Below are positions 28,379 to 39,737 of a stretch of 64,000 bases of DNA, piece by piece. The number at the start of each line of letters is the position of its first letter. Positions within the stretch are counted from its first letter, which is position 1. A model generated the notes under the pieces. That model searched no databases. It was not told the DNA's origin and saw nothing but the letters and a program-made list of their open reading frames with translations. Source of the DNA: an uncultured Zoogloea sp. (GTDB lineage: Bacteria > Pseudomonadota > Gammaproteobacteria > Burkholderiales > Rhodocyclaceae); assembly GCA_937967645.1 (NCBI GenBank), contig CALBTT010000063.1, positions 20,721 to 84,720 on the forward strand. Direction: 5' to 3'. Made by a program: the position numbers and the translations under genes.

Positions 28379-28404
28379 AAAAGAGGGCTTCCTGGGAAGC
28401 CCTC
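28379..28404 (-). terminator. Terminator downstream of ugd
   Basis: GAGGGCTT / AAGCCCTC stem with a short loop, followed on the minus strand by TTTTC; it lies 25 bp after the ugd stop. Confidence 0.75.
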
Positions 28405-28428
28405 CGGGAGATACGGCCCCCTTATGAA

Positions 28429-29751
28429 TCAGGGACGGCCGATGCTCAAATAGGTCAGACCCGCTTCACGGGGCAGCTTGGGATCGAAGAGGTTGCGGCC
28501 ATCGAAGATGATCGGGGTCTTCAGCTTGGCCTTGATCGCGGTGAAGTCGGGGCTGCGGAACTCCTTCCACTCGGTCACGATCAACAGCGCATCGGCACCA
28601 TCCAGGGCCTGCATGGGCCGCTCGGCGTAACGCAGGCGCGGCTCATCCCCAAAAATGCGTGCGGTCTCGGTCATGGCCACGGGATCGTAGGCGGTGACGG
28701 TTGCACCACGCTTGAACAGCTCGGCGATGATGACCCGGCTTGGCGCCTCGCGCATGTCATCGGTGTTGGGCTTGAAGGCCAGCCCCCAGATGGCGAAGTG
28801 GAGACCGGAGAGGTCTTCGCCAAAGCGGGCCACCACCTTGTTCACCAGCACCTGCTTCTGTGCATCGTTGGCTTCCTCGACCGCATTGAGCACGCGCAGG
28901 GCGTGCCCCTCATCGGCGCCAGTCCGGATCAGGGCCTTCACATCCTTGGGGAAGCAGGAGCCGCCGTAGCCGCAACCGGCATACAGGAAGTGGTAGCCGA
29001 TGCGCGGATCGCTGCCGATCCCCTGACGGACGAGCTCGATGTCGGCGCCCAGGGATTCGGCCAGCAGGGCCAGTTCGTTCATGAAACTGATGCGCGTGGC
29101 CAGCATGGCATTGGCGGCGTACTTGGTGAGCTCCGCGCTGCGCAGATCCATGATCAGCAGCTTCTCGTGATTGCGCTGGAAAGGTGCGTACAAGGCCTTC
29201 ATCAGGAAGATTGCCTGATCATCCTCGGCCCCCACGACAATGCGGTCGGGACGCATGAAGTCATCCACCGCCGCCCCTTCCTTGAGGAACTCCGGGTTCG
29301 ACACGATGCTGTACGGAATGGCTGCGCCGCGGGCGTCGAGTTCGGCCTGGACGGCCGCCTTGACCTTGTCCGCAGTACCGACGGGGACCGTGCTCTTGTC
29401 CACGATGACCTTGTAGTCGGTCATGTGGCGACCGATGGCGCGGGCCGCCGACAAGACGTACTGCAGGTCGGCGGAGCCGTCTTCGTCGGGCGGCGTACCC
29501 ACGGCAATGAACTGGATGGTGCCGAACTGCACCGCCTCCTGCACATTGGTCGTGAAATGCAGGCGCCCGGCCGCGACGTTGCGGGCAACGACCTGGTCCA
29601 GCCCGGGTTCGTGAATGGGGATGCCACCCTCCTCGAGAATCCGGATCTTCTCCGGATCCAGGTCGAGGCACAGCACGTCGTTGCCCATCTCAGCCAGACA
29701 GGCTCCGGAAACGAGCCCCACATAGCCCGTGCCAACCACCGTAATCTTCAT
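28429..29751 (-). CDS. ugd: UDP-glucose 6-dehydrogenase
   Basis: Oxidises UDP-glucose to UDP-glucuronate for exopolysaccharide or lipid A modification; 440 aa. The N-terminal Rossmann motif is [19 protein letters not shown], the catalytic Cys266 is in [11 protein letters not shown], and the C-terminal UDP-binding domain begins near [20 protein letters not shown]. It follows lapB by 83 bp on the same strand and is followed by a terminator; no polysaccharide cluster is adjacent. Confidence 0.97.
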   Translation of the reverse strand: MKITVVGTGYVGLVSGACLAEMGNDVLCLDLDPEKIRILEEGGIPIHEPGLDQVVARNVAAGRLHFTTNVQEAVQFGTIQFIAVGTPPDEDGSADLQYVLSAARAIGRHMTDYKVIVDKSTVPVGTADKVKAAVQAELDARGAAIPYSIVSNPEFLKEGAAVDDFMRPDRIVVGAEDDQAIFLMKALYAPFQRNHEKLLIMDLRSAELTKYAANAMLATRISFMNELALLAESLGADIELVRQGIGSDPRIGYHFLYAGCGYGGSCFPKDVKALIRTGADEGHALRVLNAVEEANDAQKQVLVNKVVARFGEDLSGLHFAIWGLAFKPNTDDMREAPSRVIIAELFKRGATVTAYDPVAMTETARIFGDEPRLRYAERPMQALDGADALLIVTEWKEFRSPDFTAIKAKLKTPIIFDGRNLFDPKLPREAGLTYLSIGRP

Positions 29752-29834
29752 ATGAATGTTCCCGCGAGAATTCCAGGTGAAATTTCAGTCAAACCCAGGC
29801 ACGCCGTCTCGTTCGAGTGCAGCCCCTCTGCACC

Positions 29835-31010
29835 TCAGGGGGTCAGATCGAATTCCTCGGTACGCCGGGGCGGATAGGTTTCCCAACCGCCGCAGGCCGG
29901 ACAGCGCCAATAGAACTGGCGCGCCTTGAAACCACAGGCATCGCAGCGATAGCGCGCGACCCGCCGGGTATGGCCGTGGACCAGGCCCTTGACCAGCTCG
30001 ATATCCATGCGCTGCTCGGCCGGAGCCGTCAGCAGCGCAGCTTCCAGCAGCTTGTCCAGACCAAGCAAGGTCGGGTTGCGCTGGAGTTCGTCACGCACCA
30101 GGTGATAGGCCGCCGACGCCCCCTCCTTCTGCAACTCCCACTGAAACAACGCATCCAGCAGGTCGAGGGACGGGTACTTCTCCAGATAGCTGCGCAGCAG
30201 CTGCATGCCTTGCTCGAGGCTCCCCAGGCGGCGGTAGGCATCCATCAGGCGCTCGGCCACCAGCGCGAGGTAGACAGGATTCTGGCTCTCCACCTTCTTC
30301 CAGGCCTCCAGCGCCTCCTGGTCATCGCCTTGCGCGGCATGCAGGTCGCCGAGCAACATGCTGGCACGCACGGATTTCCGGTTCATGTCGAGGGCCCGCC
30401 GCAATTCAGCAAGGGCCTCGCCGAAGCGCGAATTGGCCAGGTGGTCGGAGGCCAGTTCGCAGTGGAAGTTGGCCACTTCCTTTTCCCACAGGGCGCTCTC
30501 GTGGCCCGGCAAGGCTTCGGCGATGTCGATCGCCTTGCGCCAGTCCTTTTCCTGCTGATAAATGTCGAGCAGATTCTTGAGGGCGAACTCATTGAGGCGG
30601 GTCCCGCGCAACTGCACGAACACAGCCTCGGCCCGGTCCAGCAGCCCCGCCTTGAGGAAGTCGAGACCGAGCTCGGAGGTGGCCTGCAGGCGCTGATCGT
30701 CCGACAGGTCGTCGCGATCGATCAGATTCTGGTGCATGCGGATCGCCCGGTCGGTTTCGCCACGACGACGGAACAGGCTACCCAGGGCAAAGTGCAGCTC
30801 GACGGTCTGGTTGTCGATCTTCACCGCTTCGATGAAGGCATCGATGGCCTTGTCGGGCTGCTCGTTGAGCAGAAAGTTGAGACCGGTCAGGTAGGTTCGC
30901 GGCAATGCCCGCGACTCTTTGACCAGATGCTTGATGTCAATCCGTGCCGCCAGCCATCCCAGGACGAAAAACAGGGGAAAGGCCAGCAGCCACCACAACT
31001 CGAATTCCAT
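29835..31010 (-). CDS. lapB: Lipopolysaccharide assembly protein B
   Basis: A 391-residue inner-membrane anchored TPR protein (E. coli YciM) that tunes LpxC turnover by FtsH. An N-terminal anchor (LWWLLAFPLFFVLGWLAARI) is followed by TPR units, such as PDKAIDAFIEAVKIDNQTVE and KAIDIAEALPG, and a C-terminal rubredoxin-like zinc site YRCDACGFKARQFYWRCPAC. ATG 31010 is preferred to the longer open frame. It is four bp after lapA, the conserved pair. Confidence 0.95.
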   Translation of the reverse strand: MEFELWWLLAFPLFFVLGWLAARIDIKHLVKESRALPRTYLTGLNFLLNEQPDKAIDAFIEAVKIDNQTVELHFALGSLFRRRGETDRAIRMHQNLIDRDDLSDDQRLQATSELGLDFLKAGLLDRAEAVFVQLRGTRLNEFALKNLLDIYQQEKDWRKAIDIAEALPGHESALWEKEVANFHCELASDHLANSRFGEALAELRRALDMNRKSVRASMLLGDLHAAQGDDQEALEAWKKVESQNPVYLALVAERLMDAYRRLGSLEQGMQLLRSYLEKYPSLDLLDALFQWELQKEGASAAYHLVRDELQRNPTLLGLDKLLEAALLTAPAEQRMDIELVKGLVHGHTRRVARYRCDACGFKARQFYWRCPACGGWETYPPRRTEEFDLTP

Positions 31011-31014
31011 GGAT

Positions 31015-31320
31015 TCAGTAGGTCTCAGGCAGGTCCGGACCATCGGCCACGGGAGGGCGGACGCGGACATCCGGAGCGGCGGAATGGCCGCTACGGCGGA
31101 GATTGTCGATCTCCCGGTGCTGTCGATAAAGGATGGAGAGCGTCGCCGTCACACCGACCAGCACGCCAACCACTACGAACAGAAGAATCACGAGCACCAG
31201 CGGCATCTGCCACTGCGCCCCGAAGAAGAACCGCAAGCTGACGACGTCGTCATTCTTGACGGCGAAGCCGAAGAGCAGGAGGAATAAAAACAGCCGGAGA
31301 ATCCAGATTAGGGCGCGCAT
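31015..31320 (-). CDS. lapA: LapA-domain (DUF1049) membrane protein
   Basis: A 101-residue inner-membrane protein with two hydrophobic helices (ILRLFLFLLLFGFAV and LVLVILLFVVVGVLVGVTA) and a short charged cytosolic tail. It matches LapA/YciS, the partner of LapB. ATG 31320 lies only 26 bp after the T-run of the ihfB terminator, so its own transcription must come from read-through or a promoter overlapping the terminator. Confidence 0.9.
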   Translation of the reverse strand: MRALIWILRLFLFLLLFGFAVKNDDVVSLRFFFGAQWQMPLVLVILLFVVVGVLVGVTATLSILYRQHREIDNLRRSGHSAAPDVRVRPPVADGPDLPETY

Positions 31321-31345
31321 GGCCCAAATTATCCCCGACGTGGAC

Positions 31346-31375
31346 AAAAAAAAGAAGGCGGCTTTCGCCGCCTTC
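31346..31375 (-). terminator. Terminator downstream of ihfB
   Basis: On the minus strand the stem GAAGGCGGC / GCCGCCTTC with a GAAA tetraloop is followed by eight T residues. It separates rpsA-ihfB from lapAB. Confidence 0.88.
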
Positions 31376-31419
31376 CGTTTCAGGCTCGGGCTTCCGGACC
31401 GGAAACCGTCGGATGGGCT

Positions 31420-31704
31420 TCAACCCATCATATCGACGCGCTCCCGCAGTTCCTTGCCGGCCTTAAAATGCGGAACGTACTTCTCCGGCACCTGGACTTT
31501 TTCCCCCGACTTCGGATTGCGTCCGACCCGGGGAGGCCGGTAATTCAAGGCAAAGCTGCCAAAACCGCGGATCTCGATACGATCACCCCGCGACAAGGCA
31601 TCGGTCATCGCATCGAGAATCATCTTTACCGCGAATTCGGCGTCCTTCGCTACCAGCTGGGGAAAACGCTCCGCCAGCCGGGCGATGAGCTCCGACTTCG
31701 TCAT
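31420..31704 (-). CDS. ihfB: Integration host factor beta subunit
   Basis: A 94-residue IHF beta chain. The signature [21 protein letters not shown] includes the arm with the intercalating Pro ([14 protein letters not shown]). It starts 11 bp after rpsA, an order conserved in E. coli and betaproteobacteria. The window therefore encodes both IHF subunits. Confidence 0.97.
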   Translation of the reverse strand: MTKSELIARLAERFPQLVAKDAEFAVKMILDAMTDALSRGDRIEIRGFGSFALNYRPPRVGRNPKSGEKVQVPEKYVPHFKAGKELRERVDMMG

Positions 31705-31715
31705 GCCTGAACCGC

Positions 31716-33422
31716 TTACTTCTGCTCGTTGAGCTTGGCCTTCAGCAGCGCACCGAGGTTGGTGGTGCCGCTGGCAGCGGAAGCGCTGTCGGACGCCAGC
31801 TTGCTCATCGCTTCGCTTTGCTCGACCTGATCCTTGGCACGGATGGAGAGGTTGATGCCACGGGTCTTGCGATCCACGTTGACGATCAGGGCCTCGACTT
31901 CCTCACCGACCTTCAGCAGCAGGGACAGATCGTCCACACGGTCACGGGAGAACTCGGACGCACGCAGGTAGCCTTCGACATCGCTGTTCAGGGCGATCAC
32001 GGCGCCACGGGCATCCACGGACTTCACGGTGCCGTTCACGAGGGTGTTCTTGTCGTGGGTGGCGATGAAATTGGTGAAGGGGTCGCCATCGAGCTGCTTG
32101 ATGCCGAGGGAGATACGCTCCTTCTCGACGTCGATGTTCAGCACCACGGCCTCGACCTCATCGCCCTTCTTGTACTGGCGGACAGCTTCTTCGCCGGTCA
32201 GAGACCAGGACAGGTCGGACAGGTGCACCAGACCATCGATACCGCCTTCCAGGCCGATGAACACGCCGAAGTCGGTCAGGGACTTGATCTGACCACGGAC
32301 CTTGTCGCCCTTCTTGTGGTTGATGGCGAAATCGTCCCACGGGTTGGACATGCACTGCTTCATGCCCAGGGAGATGCGGCGACGGTCTTCGTCGATCTCG
32401 AGGATCATCACTTCGACTTCGTCGCCCAGCTGGACAACCTTGGTCGGGTGGATGTTCTTGTTGGTCCAGTCCATTTCGGACACGTGCACCAGGCCCTCGA
32501 TGCCCTGCTCGACTTCCACGAACGCACCGTAGTCGGTGATGTTGGTGACCTTGCCGAACAGACGGGTACCCTGCGGGTAACGGCGGGAGATGCCCACCCA
32601 CGGATCTTCGCCCAGCTGCTTGAGGCCCAGGGAGACGCGGTTCTTCTCCTGGTCGAACTTGAGCACCTTGGCTTCCAGCTCGTCGCCCACGGCCAGAACT
32701 TCGGACGGGTGACGGACACGGCGCCAGGCCAGGTCGGTGATGTGCAGCAGGCCATCGATGCCGCCCAGGTCGACGAATGCGCCGTAGTCGGTGATGTTCT
32801 TGACGATACCCTTGACGACAGTGCCTTCCTTGAGGGTTTCGAGGAGCTTCTGACGCTCTTCGCCCATGGAGGCTTCCAGCACGGCGCGACGGGACACGAC
32901 CACGTTGTTGCGCTTGCGGTCGAGCTTGATCACGCGGAATTCGAATTCCTTGCCTTCGAACGGGGTGGTGTCCTTCACCGGACGCATGTCCACCAGGGAA
33001 CCCGGCAGGAACGCGCGGATGCCGTTCACCATGACCGTCAGGCCACCCTTCACCTTGCCGGTGATCATGCCCTTCACGAGGATCGCGTCGTTCAGTGCCT
33101 TGTCGAGGTCGTTCCAGGCGGCGATGCGCTTGGCCTTGTCGCGGGACAGGCGGGTTTCGCCGTAACCGTCTTCGAGCTGCTCGATGGCGACCTGCACGTA
33201 GTCGCCGATTTCGGCCATCAGTTCGCCACGATCGCTACGGAATTCCTCGATGGGAATGTAGCTCTCGGACTTGAGGCCAGCGTTGACGACGACGAAGTTC
33301 TGGTCGATGCGCACGACTTCGGCGGTGATGACTTCGCCGGCGCGCATTTCCTGACGATTGAGGGATTCCTCGAAGAGGGCGGCAAAGCTTTCCTCGAAGG
33401 AGACAGGGGTGGCAGTGGACAT
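31716..33422 (-). CDS. rpsA: 30S ribosomal protein S1
   Basis: mRNA-binding ribosomal protein of 568 aa with six S1/OB repeats, for example [39 protein letters not shown] and [20 protein letters not shown]. The start at 33422 gives [20 protein letters not shown], the normal N-terminus. It follows aroA-cmk (gap 93 bp) and precedes ihfB. Confidence 0.98.
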   Translation of the reverse strand: MSTATPVSFEESFAALFEESLNRQEMRAGEVITAEVVRIDQNFVVVNAGLKSESYIPIEEFRSDRGELMAEIGDYVQVAIEQLEDGYGETRLSRDKAKRIAAWNDLDKALNDAILVKGMITGKVKGGLTVMVNGIRAFLPGSLVDMRPVKDTTPFEGKEFEFRVIKLDRKRNNVVVSRRAVLEASMGEERQKLLETLKEGTVVKGIVKNITDYGAFVDLGGIDGLLHITDLAWRRVRHPSEVLAVGDELEAKVLKFDQEKNRVSLGLKQLGEDPWVGISRRYPQGTRLFGKVTNITDYGAFVEVEQGIEGLVHVSEMDWTNKNIHPTKVVQLGDEVEVMILEIDEDRRRISLGMKQCMSNPWDDFAINHKKGDKVRGQIKSLTDFGVFIGLEGGIDGLVHLSDLSWSLTGEEAVRQYKKGDEVEAVVLNIDVEKERISLGIKQLDGDPFTNFIATHDKNTLVNGTVKSVDARGAVIALNSDVEGYLRASEFSRDRVDDLSLLLKVGEEVEALIVNVDRKTRGINLSIRAKDQVEQSEAMSKLASDSASAASGTTNLGALLKAKLNEQK

Positions 33423-33515
33423 ATGAAAAAAGAACCTTACAACCGTCGTGAGACGGCTCCTGGTTGAACAACCCTCCACTGCCCGGGCGAGCAGCGGAAG
33501 ACCTTGATTACGAAC

Positions 33516-35474
33516 TCAGCGGCGAAGACCCGCCGCGCGCTCCACCACGAAATCCACCGCCTGCTGGACGGTCAATTCGGAGGTATCGAGCAGGGCTGCA
33601 TCCTCACACTGCTTCAAAGGCGCCACGGTGCGCTGGGAATCCCGCGCATCCCGTTCATGGAGATCTTTGAGCAGATCAATCATACTAGCAGGCATTCCTT
33701 TACCGATCAACTGCTTATAACGTCGTTCCGCGCGCGCTTCCACGGACGCGGTGAGGAATATCTTGAGCTCCGCGTCCGGGAATACCACCGACCCCATGTC
33801 GCGCCCTTCGGCGACGACTCCCGCCCCGCTGCGGTAGGCCCGCTGCCGCCAGAACAGGGCGTCCCGCACCTGGGGCAGCACTGCAACCCGGGATGCACCC
33901 ACGGAACAGGCCTCGCTGCGGATCTCGTCGGTCACGTCGTCGCCATCGAGCAACACCTTCCCACCCTCGAAACGAGCCGGCAGACCGGCAGCCAGGGCGG
34001 CGACAGCGGCTTCGTCGTCCAGAGCCACACCCGTGCGCATGGCGGACAGGGCCACGATCCGGTAAAGGGCGCCACTGTCGAGATGGTCAAAACCCAGGGC
34101 TTCGGCCACCAACGCCGCCACCGTACCCTTGCCGGACGCCGAAGGACCGTCGATCGCCACCACGGGCACCGGCTGCGCGATGCCGGCAAAGGTCTGGAAA
34201 TACTCGGGGAAGGTCTTGTTGACGCATTTCGGATCATTGATCCGCAGATAGGTACCGCCAAGGGTCGCCAGGGAGAAGCACATGGCCACCCGGTGATCGT
34301 CGTAGGTATCGATGACCGCCGGTTGCAGGCGGGCCGGCGGGGTCACGCGGATGCTCTCCGGAAACTCCTCGACGGTCGCCCCGAGCTTGCGCAGCTCGGC
34401 GGCCATGGCAGCGATGCGGTCGGTCTCCTTGACGCGCCAGCTGCCGATATTGCGCAGGGTGCTGGGACCATCGGCGAACAGGGCGGCGACCGACAGGGTC
34501 ATCGCTGCGTCAGGGATGTGATTGAGATCGAGGTCAAAGGCCTTGAGGCGGCCCGAGGCCGGCGCCCGCGCCTCGATCCAGTCGTCCCCCCAGGTGACCT
34601 CGGCGCCCATCACGGCCAGCGCGTCGGCAAACTTCACGTCACCCTGGATGCTGCGCCGCCCAGCCCCGACCACCCGCACCGGGCCACCGCCCAAGGCGCC
34701 CGCGGCGAGGAAGTAACTGGCCGTGGAGGCATCCCCCTCGACCGCAATGCGGCCCGGCGAGCGATAGCCCTGCCCGGCCGCCACGGTGAAGCGGTTCCAG
34801 CCGTCACGCTGCACCTGGACCCCGAAGCGCTCCATCAGGTTGAGGGTGATTTCCACGTAGGGGCGGCTGATCAGCTCACCCTCCACCTCGATGACCAGCG
34901 GCTTGTCGCGGGCGACCAGCGGCGCGGCCTGGAGCAGCCCGGTGAGGAACTGGCTCGACACATTGCCACGCACGCTGACCCGCTCGGCCTGCAGGCCGGC
35001 CGCCTTGAGGGCGAGCGGAGGATAGCCCTCCTGCCCCAGCCACTCGACCCGGGCGCCAAGCTGCTTGAGCCCATCGACCAGGTCACCGATGGGACGCTCA
35101 TGCATGCGCGGCACGCCAGACAGGCGCACCTCTGCGTCATCGGCGGCACCGGAAAGACTGGCCGCGATGGCAGGCACCAGAGTACGGATGCTGAGCCCCG
35201 AGTTACCGACGAAGAGATCAGCCTTGAGCCCGGGGAAGCGGCCGGCGCAGCCCTTGACCCGCAGCGCACCACCCTCCTCCACAACCTCGACGCCCAGGGC
35301 CACGATGGCGTTGCGCATCACGCGGGTGTCATCGGAATCGAGCAGATCCTCGACGAGCGTCTCACCCTCAGCCAGCGCAGCCAGCAGCAGCACCCGGTTC
35401 GAGATGCTCTTGGAGCCCGGCAGGCGCACCTGGCCCGCAGCCTTCCGCATCGGCGGCAGATCGATGAATTCCAT
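33516..35474 (-). CDS. aroA-cmk: Bifunctional EPSP synthase / cytidylate kinase (AroA-Cmk fusion)
   Basis: A 652-residue fusion. Residues 1-425 are EPSP synthase (shikimate pathway): [35 protein letters not shown], and the catalytic region [13 protein letters not shown] [12 protein letters not shown]. Residues 426-652 are CMP kinase: P-loop [12 protein letters not shown] and [12 protein letters not shown]. Separate proteins have about the same two lengths. In the PEP/glyphosate site the usual GNAGTAMRPL reads [10 protein letters not shown], with Leu94 and Thr98 where E. coli has Thr97 and Pro101. Fusions of this kind are known in betaproteobacteria. ATG 35474 is 14 bp after tyrA. Confidence 0.96.
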   Translation of the reverse strand: MEFIDLPPMRKAAGQVRLPGSKSISNRVLLLAALAEGETLVEDLLDSDDTRVMRNAIVALGVEVVEEGGALRVKGCAGRFPGLKADLFVGNSGLSIRTLVPAIAASLSGAADDAEVRLSGVPRMHERPIGDLVDGLKQLGARVEWLGQEGYPPLALKAAGLQAERVSVRGNVSSQFLTGLLQAAPLVARDKPLVIEVEGELISRPYVEITLNLMERFGVQVQRDGWNRFTVAAGQGYRSPGRIAVEGDASTASYFLAAGALGGGPVRVVGAGRRSIQGDVKFADALAVMGAEVTWGDDWIEARAPASGRLKAFDLDLNHIPDAAMTLSVAALFADGPSTLRNIGSWRVKETDRIAAMAAELRKLGATVEEFPESIRVTPPARLQPAVIDTYDDHRVAMCFSLATLGGTYLRINDPKCVNKTFPEYFQTFAGIAQPVPVVAIDGPSASGKGTVAALVAEALGFDHLDSGALYRIVALSAMRTGVALDDEAAVAALAAGLPARFEGGKVLLDGDDVTDEIRSEACSVGASRVAVLPQVRDALFWRQRAYRSGAGVVAEGRDMGSVVFPDAELKIFLTASVEARAERRYKQLIGKGMPASMIDLLKDLHERDARDSQRTVAPLKQCEDAALLDTSELTVQQAVDFVVERAAGLRR

Positions 35475-35488
35475 GGAAAATCCTTGTA

Positions 35489-36382
35489 TTACTCGCCCGA
35501 GGGCGTCGCAGGGAAAGCCTTGTCGGCCCATTCGTTGCGGGCCCGGCTGGCATCGGCGAAGACCGCCTCCAGCGAAGGGCCGTTACCGTCCATCAGCAGG
35601 GCCCGCAGGTAGGCCAGTTCGGACAAGTAGGCATCCAGCTCAGCCAGCAGTGAATGTCGGTTGGCCAGGCAGATGTCGCGCCACATCTCGGGGTGACTGC
35701 CCGCCACCCGGGTGAAGTCGCGGAAGCCGCTGGCCGCGTAGCTGAACAGCTGCTCGGCGTTGGCCCGGCCAGCCAGGTCATGCACCAGGCCGAAGGCCAG
35801 GAGGTGCGGCAGGTGACTGACCGCGGCGAACACCCGGTCGTGCTCTTGCGGGCTCATCTCATGCAGCACGGCACCGCAGGCCGCCCACATGTCCCGCACC
35901 CGCGCCACGGCCTCGGGCGCGTTCTCGGGCAGGGGCGTGACGACCACCTTGCGGCCCCGGTAGAGCTCGGCCTGGGCAGCGGCCGGGCCGCTCTTCTCGG
36001 CCCCGGCGATGGGATGGGCCGGCACCACCGTGGCCAGGTGGGCCCCCAAATGGCGATAGATGGCCTCGATCACGTCGCGCTTGGTGCTGCCGGCATCGGT
36101 GACGATGGTGCCCGGCGCCAGATGCGGGGCGATGGCGGCGGCCACCGCGTCCATCTGCCCAACGGGCATGGCCAGCAGCACCATGCTGGCACCGTCGAGG
36201 GCATCGGCCCAGTCGGTGGCAATCTCGTCGATGACGCCAAGCTGGCGGGCCATGGCCAGCGGCTCGGGCCGCCGGCCGACACCGACGATGCGATTGACCA
36301 ACCGGGCCCGGCGCAGCGCCAGCGCCACCGAGCCACCGATCAGGCCGACACCGCAGACGACGAGCTTGTCGATCTTGTCCAC
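35489..36382 (-). CDS. tyrA: Prephenate dehydrogenase (TyrA/TyrC type)
   Basis: NAD(P)-dependent enzyme for tyrosine synthesis; 297 aa, monofunctional (no chorismate mutase domain). The Rossmann loop is [16 protein letters not shown]. The catalytic region includes [17 protein letters not shown] and the His of [14 protein letters not shown]. It might act on prephenate or arogenate. It lies between hisC (12 bp upstream) and aroA-cmk (14 bp downstream) in an aromatic amino-acid operon. Confidence 0.95.
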   Translation of the reverse strand: MDKIDKLVVCGVGLIGGSVALALRRARLVNRIVGVGRRPEPLAMARQLGVIDEIATDWADALDGASMVLLAMPVGQMDAVAAAIAPHLAPGTIVTDAGSTKRDVIEAIYRHLGAHLATVVPAHPIAGAEKSGPAAAQAELYRGRKVVVTPLPENAPEAVARVRDMWAACGAVLHEMSPQEHDRVFAAVSHLPHLLAFGLVHDLAGRANAEQLFSYAASGFRDFTRVAGSHPEMWRDICLANRHSLLAELDAYLSELAYLRALLMDGNGPSLEAVFADASRARNEWADKAFPATPSGE

Positions 36383-36394
36383 GCCCCGCTCCGC

Positions 36395-37492
36395 TCAGGC
36401 CAGCGCGGCCGGCAGGGCCTCGAGGAAACGCGCGTTCTCGCTCTCCAGGCCGATCGACACGCGCAGCCACTCCGGCATGCCATAGGCCCCGATCGGGCGC
36501 ACGATCACGCCCTGGCGCAGCAGGCCCGCATTGACCTTGGCGCCATCACCCACCTTGAAGGTGACGAAGTTGCCCGCGGAGGGGATCCAGTCCAGCCCCA
36601 GGCGGGTGAAACCTTCGGTGAGCTGGGCCATGCCGGCCAGGTTCATCTCGAAGCTGCGCCGCAGGAAGTCGTCGTCGAACAAGGCGGCGGCGGCGGCGGC
36701 CAGCCCCACGCTGGTCACATTGAAGGGCTGACGGACCCGGTTAAGCAGGTCGATCACCTCCGGGCTGCCCAGACCGTAACCCACCCGCAGGCCCGCCAGG
36801 CCGTAGGCCTTGGAGAAGGTGCGGCTGATCAGCAGATTGGGGAAACGCTCGAGCCAGGCGATGGCATCGTAGCGCTGGGCCGGCGCCAGATATTCGGTGT
36901 AGGCCTCGTCCAGCACCACCAGCACCTCGGCAGGCACCCGGGCGAGGAAGGCCTCAAGCTCGGGGCCGGGCACGAAGGTGCCGGTCGGGTTGTTGGGGTT
37001 GGCGATGAAGATGACGCGGGTCGCCGGCGTGACGGCGGCGAGCATGGCATCCAGATCGTGGCCGAAGTTCTTTGCCGGCACCTCGATGCCGCGTGCACCG
37101 GCGGCCTGGGTCGCCAGGGGATACACGGCAAAGGCATGCTGGGCGTAGACGGCATCCCGGTCCGGCCCCAGGAAGGCCCCGGCCGCCAGTTCGAGGATGT
37201 CGTTGGAACCATTGCCCAGGACGATCTGATTCATCTTCACGCCGTAGCGGCGGCACAGGGCGTCCTTCAGTTCGAAGCCGTTGCCGTCGGGGTAGCGGGC
37301 GATGTCGGCCAGCGAGGCTTCGATGGCCGCGCGGGTCCGCTCGCCGATGCCCAGCGGGTTCTCATTGGAGGCCAGCTTGACGATGGACGCCTCGGCCAGC
37401 CCCATCTCCCGGGCCAGCTCCGAAATGGGCTTGCCCGGCTGGTAGGGGGAAATCGCCCGGATGTGGGCAGGCGCCAGATCACACACACGCAT
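36395..37492 (-). CDS. hisC: Histidinol-phosphate aminotransferase (aromatic operon copy)
   Basis: A class I/II aminotransferase of 365 aa with [15 protein letters not shown] [20 protein letters not shown], and the PLP lysine motif [18 protein letters not shown]. Position between pheA and tyrA suggests it also, or mainly, transaminates phenylpyruvate, hydroxyphenylpyruvate or prephenate, as proposed for this locus in other betaproteobacteria; that is inference. Start ATG 37492; 14 bp after pheA. Confidence 0.93.
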   Translation of the reverse strand: MRVCDLAPAHIRAISPYQPGKPISELAREMGLAEASIVKLASNENPLGIGERTRAAIEASLADIARYPDGNGFELKDALCRRYGVKMNQIVLGNGSNDILELAAGAFLGPDRDAVYAQHAFAVYPLATQAAGARGIEVPAKNFGHDLDAMLAAVTPATRVIFIANPNNPTGTFVPGPELEAFLARVPAEVLVVLDEAYTEYLAPAQRYDAIAWLERFPNLLISRTFSKAYGLAGLRVGYGLGSPEVIDLLNRVRQPFNVTSVGLAAAAAALFDDDFLRRSFEMNLAGMAQLTEGFTRLGLDWIPSAGNFVTFKVGDGAKVNAGLLRQGVIVRPIGAYGMPEWLRVSIGLESENARFLEALPAALA

Positions 37493-37506
37493 GGAAAACT
37501 CCGGAA

Positions 37507-38598
37507 TCAGTAAACAGCCTGGGGGTAGGAACCCAGGACCTTGAGGTAAGCCGCACGCCCGGCGAGGTCATCCAGGGCGGCCTTGACCGCCGGATCATCC
37601 CGGTGACCTTCGATGTCCACGTAGAACATGTACTCCCACAGGGCGGCACGGGCCGGCCGGGACTCCAGACGGTTCATGGACACCCCAGCCTGGGCAAAGG
37701 GCGCCAGCAGCTCATGCACGGCACCGGGCCGGTTGGCCGCAGAGAGGATCAGCGAGGTCTTGTCCGCACCGGTACGACCGGCATCGTGGCGGCCGAGCAC
37801 CAGGAAGCGGGTGGTGTTGTTGGGCTCATCCTCGATGCTCTCGACCAGGCGTGGCAGATCGTAGCGCTCGGAGGCCGCCTCGCCGGCGATCGCCGCAGCG
37901 CCCGGCTCGATGGAGGCCAGACGGGCGGCTTCGGCGTTGCTGCCCACCGAGATGCGCGGCACGCCCGGCAGGGAACGGTTCAGCCATTCGTGGCACTGGG
38001 CCAGCGACTGGGCATGGGAGTAGACCTTGGTGATCTTGCCCAGCTCGGTCTCCCGGGTCATCAGATGCTGGTGGATGCGCAGCACCACCTCACCACAGAT
38101 CTTCAGCGAGGAGCCGAGCAGCAGGTCGAGGGTGCGCCCCACGGCACCTTCGGTGGAGTTCTCCACCGGCGCCACACCATAGTGGGCATGACCGGCCTCG
38201 ACCTCACGGAACACGTCGTCGATGGTGCCCTGGGGCGCCAGACGGGCGGCATGACCGAAGTGCTTGACGGCGGCACTCTCCGAGAAGGTGCCAAGGGGCC
38301 CGAGGAAGGCGATGCCGAGTGGCGTCTCGAGGGACAGGCAGGCGGACATCACTTCGCGGAAGAAGAAGGTCACGCTCTCATTCGGCAGCGGCCCCTCGTT
38401 GAGGGACTGGATCCGCCGCAGCACCTGGGCCTCCCGCTCCGGCCGGTAGATGTAACCGGCATCACCATACCTGGCCTTGATCTCGCCCACGTGCTGGGCA
38501 CACTTGGCGCGCTGGTTGAGCAGCGCCAGCATCTGGGCATCAATGGCGTCGATCTGCTCGCGCACCACGCCGAGTTCCTGCAGCATCCCTTCGTTCAT
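37507..38598 (-). CDS. pheA: P-protein: chorismate mutase / prephenate dehydratase
   Basis: Bifunctional enzyme of 363 aa for phenylalanine. An N-terminal AroQ chorismate mutase (about 5-90; [20 protein letters not shown]), prephenate dehydratase (about 95-270; [20 protein letters not shown] and the TRFLVLG motif), and a C-terminal ACT domain with the Phe-binding ESRP-type segment [12 protein letters not shown] 38598 has AGGAG five bp upstream; the longer frame to 38631 is not needed. Feedback control by phenylalanine through ACT is expected. Confidence 0.96.
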   Translation of the reverse strand: MNEGMLQELGVVREQIDAIDAQMLALLNQRAKCAQHVGEIKARYGDAGYIYRPEREAQVLRRIQSLNEGPLPNESVTFFFREVMSACLSLETPLGIAFLGPLGTFSESAAVKHFGHAARLAPQGTIDDVFREVEAGHAHYGVAPVENSTEGAVGRTLDLLLGSSLKICGEVVLRIHQHLMTRETELGKITKVYSHAQSLAQCHEWLNRSLPGVPRISVGSNAEAARLASIEPGAAAIAGEAASERYDLPRLVESIEDEPNNTTRFLVLGRHDAGRTGADKTSLILSAANRPGAVHELLAPFAQAGVSMNRLESRPARAALWEYMFYVDIEGHRDDPAVKAALDDLAGRAAYLKVLGSYPQAVY

Positions 38599-38627
38599 TC
38601 CCGCTCCTGACAACGAAACCGCTCCAC

Positions 38628-39710
<1,083 letters not shown>

Positions 39711-39737
39711 TATCCGAATCCTTGTTGCTCGTTCCGC

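Noticed and set aside
31818..33467. A long plus-strand frame opposite rpsA
   Set aside because: Antisense of six S1 repeats; the periodic pattern comes from the rpsA repeats.
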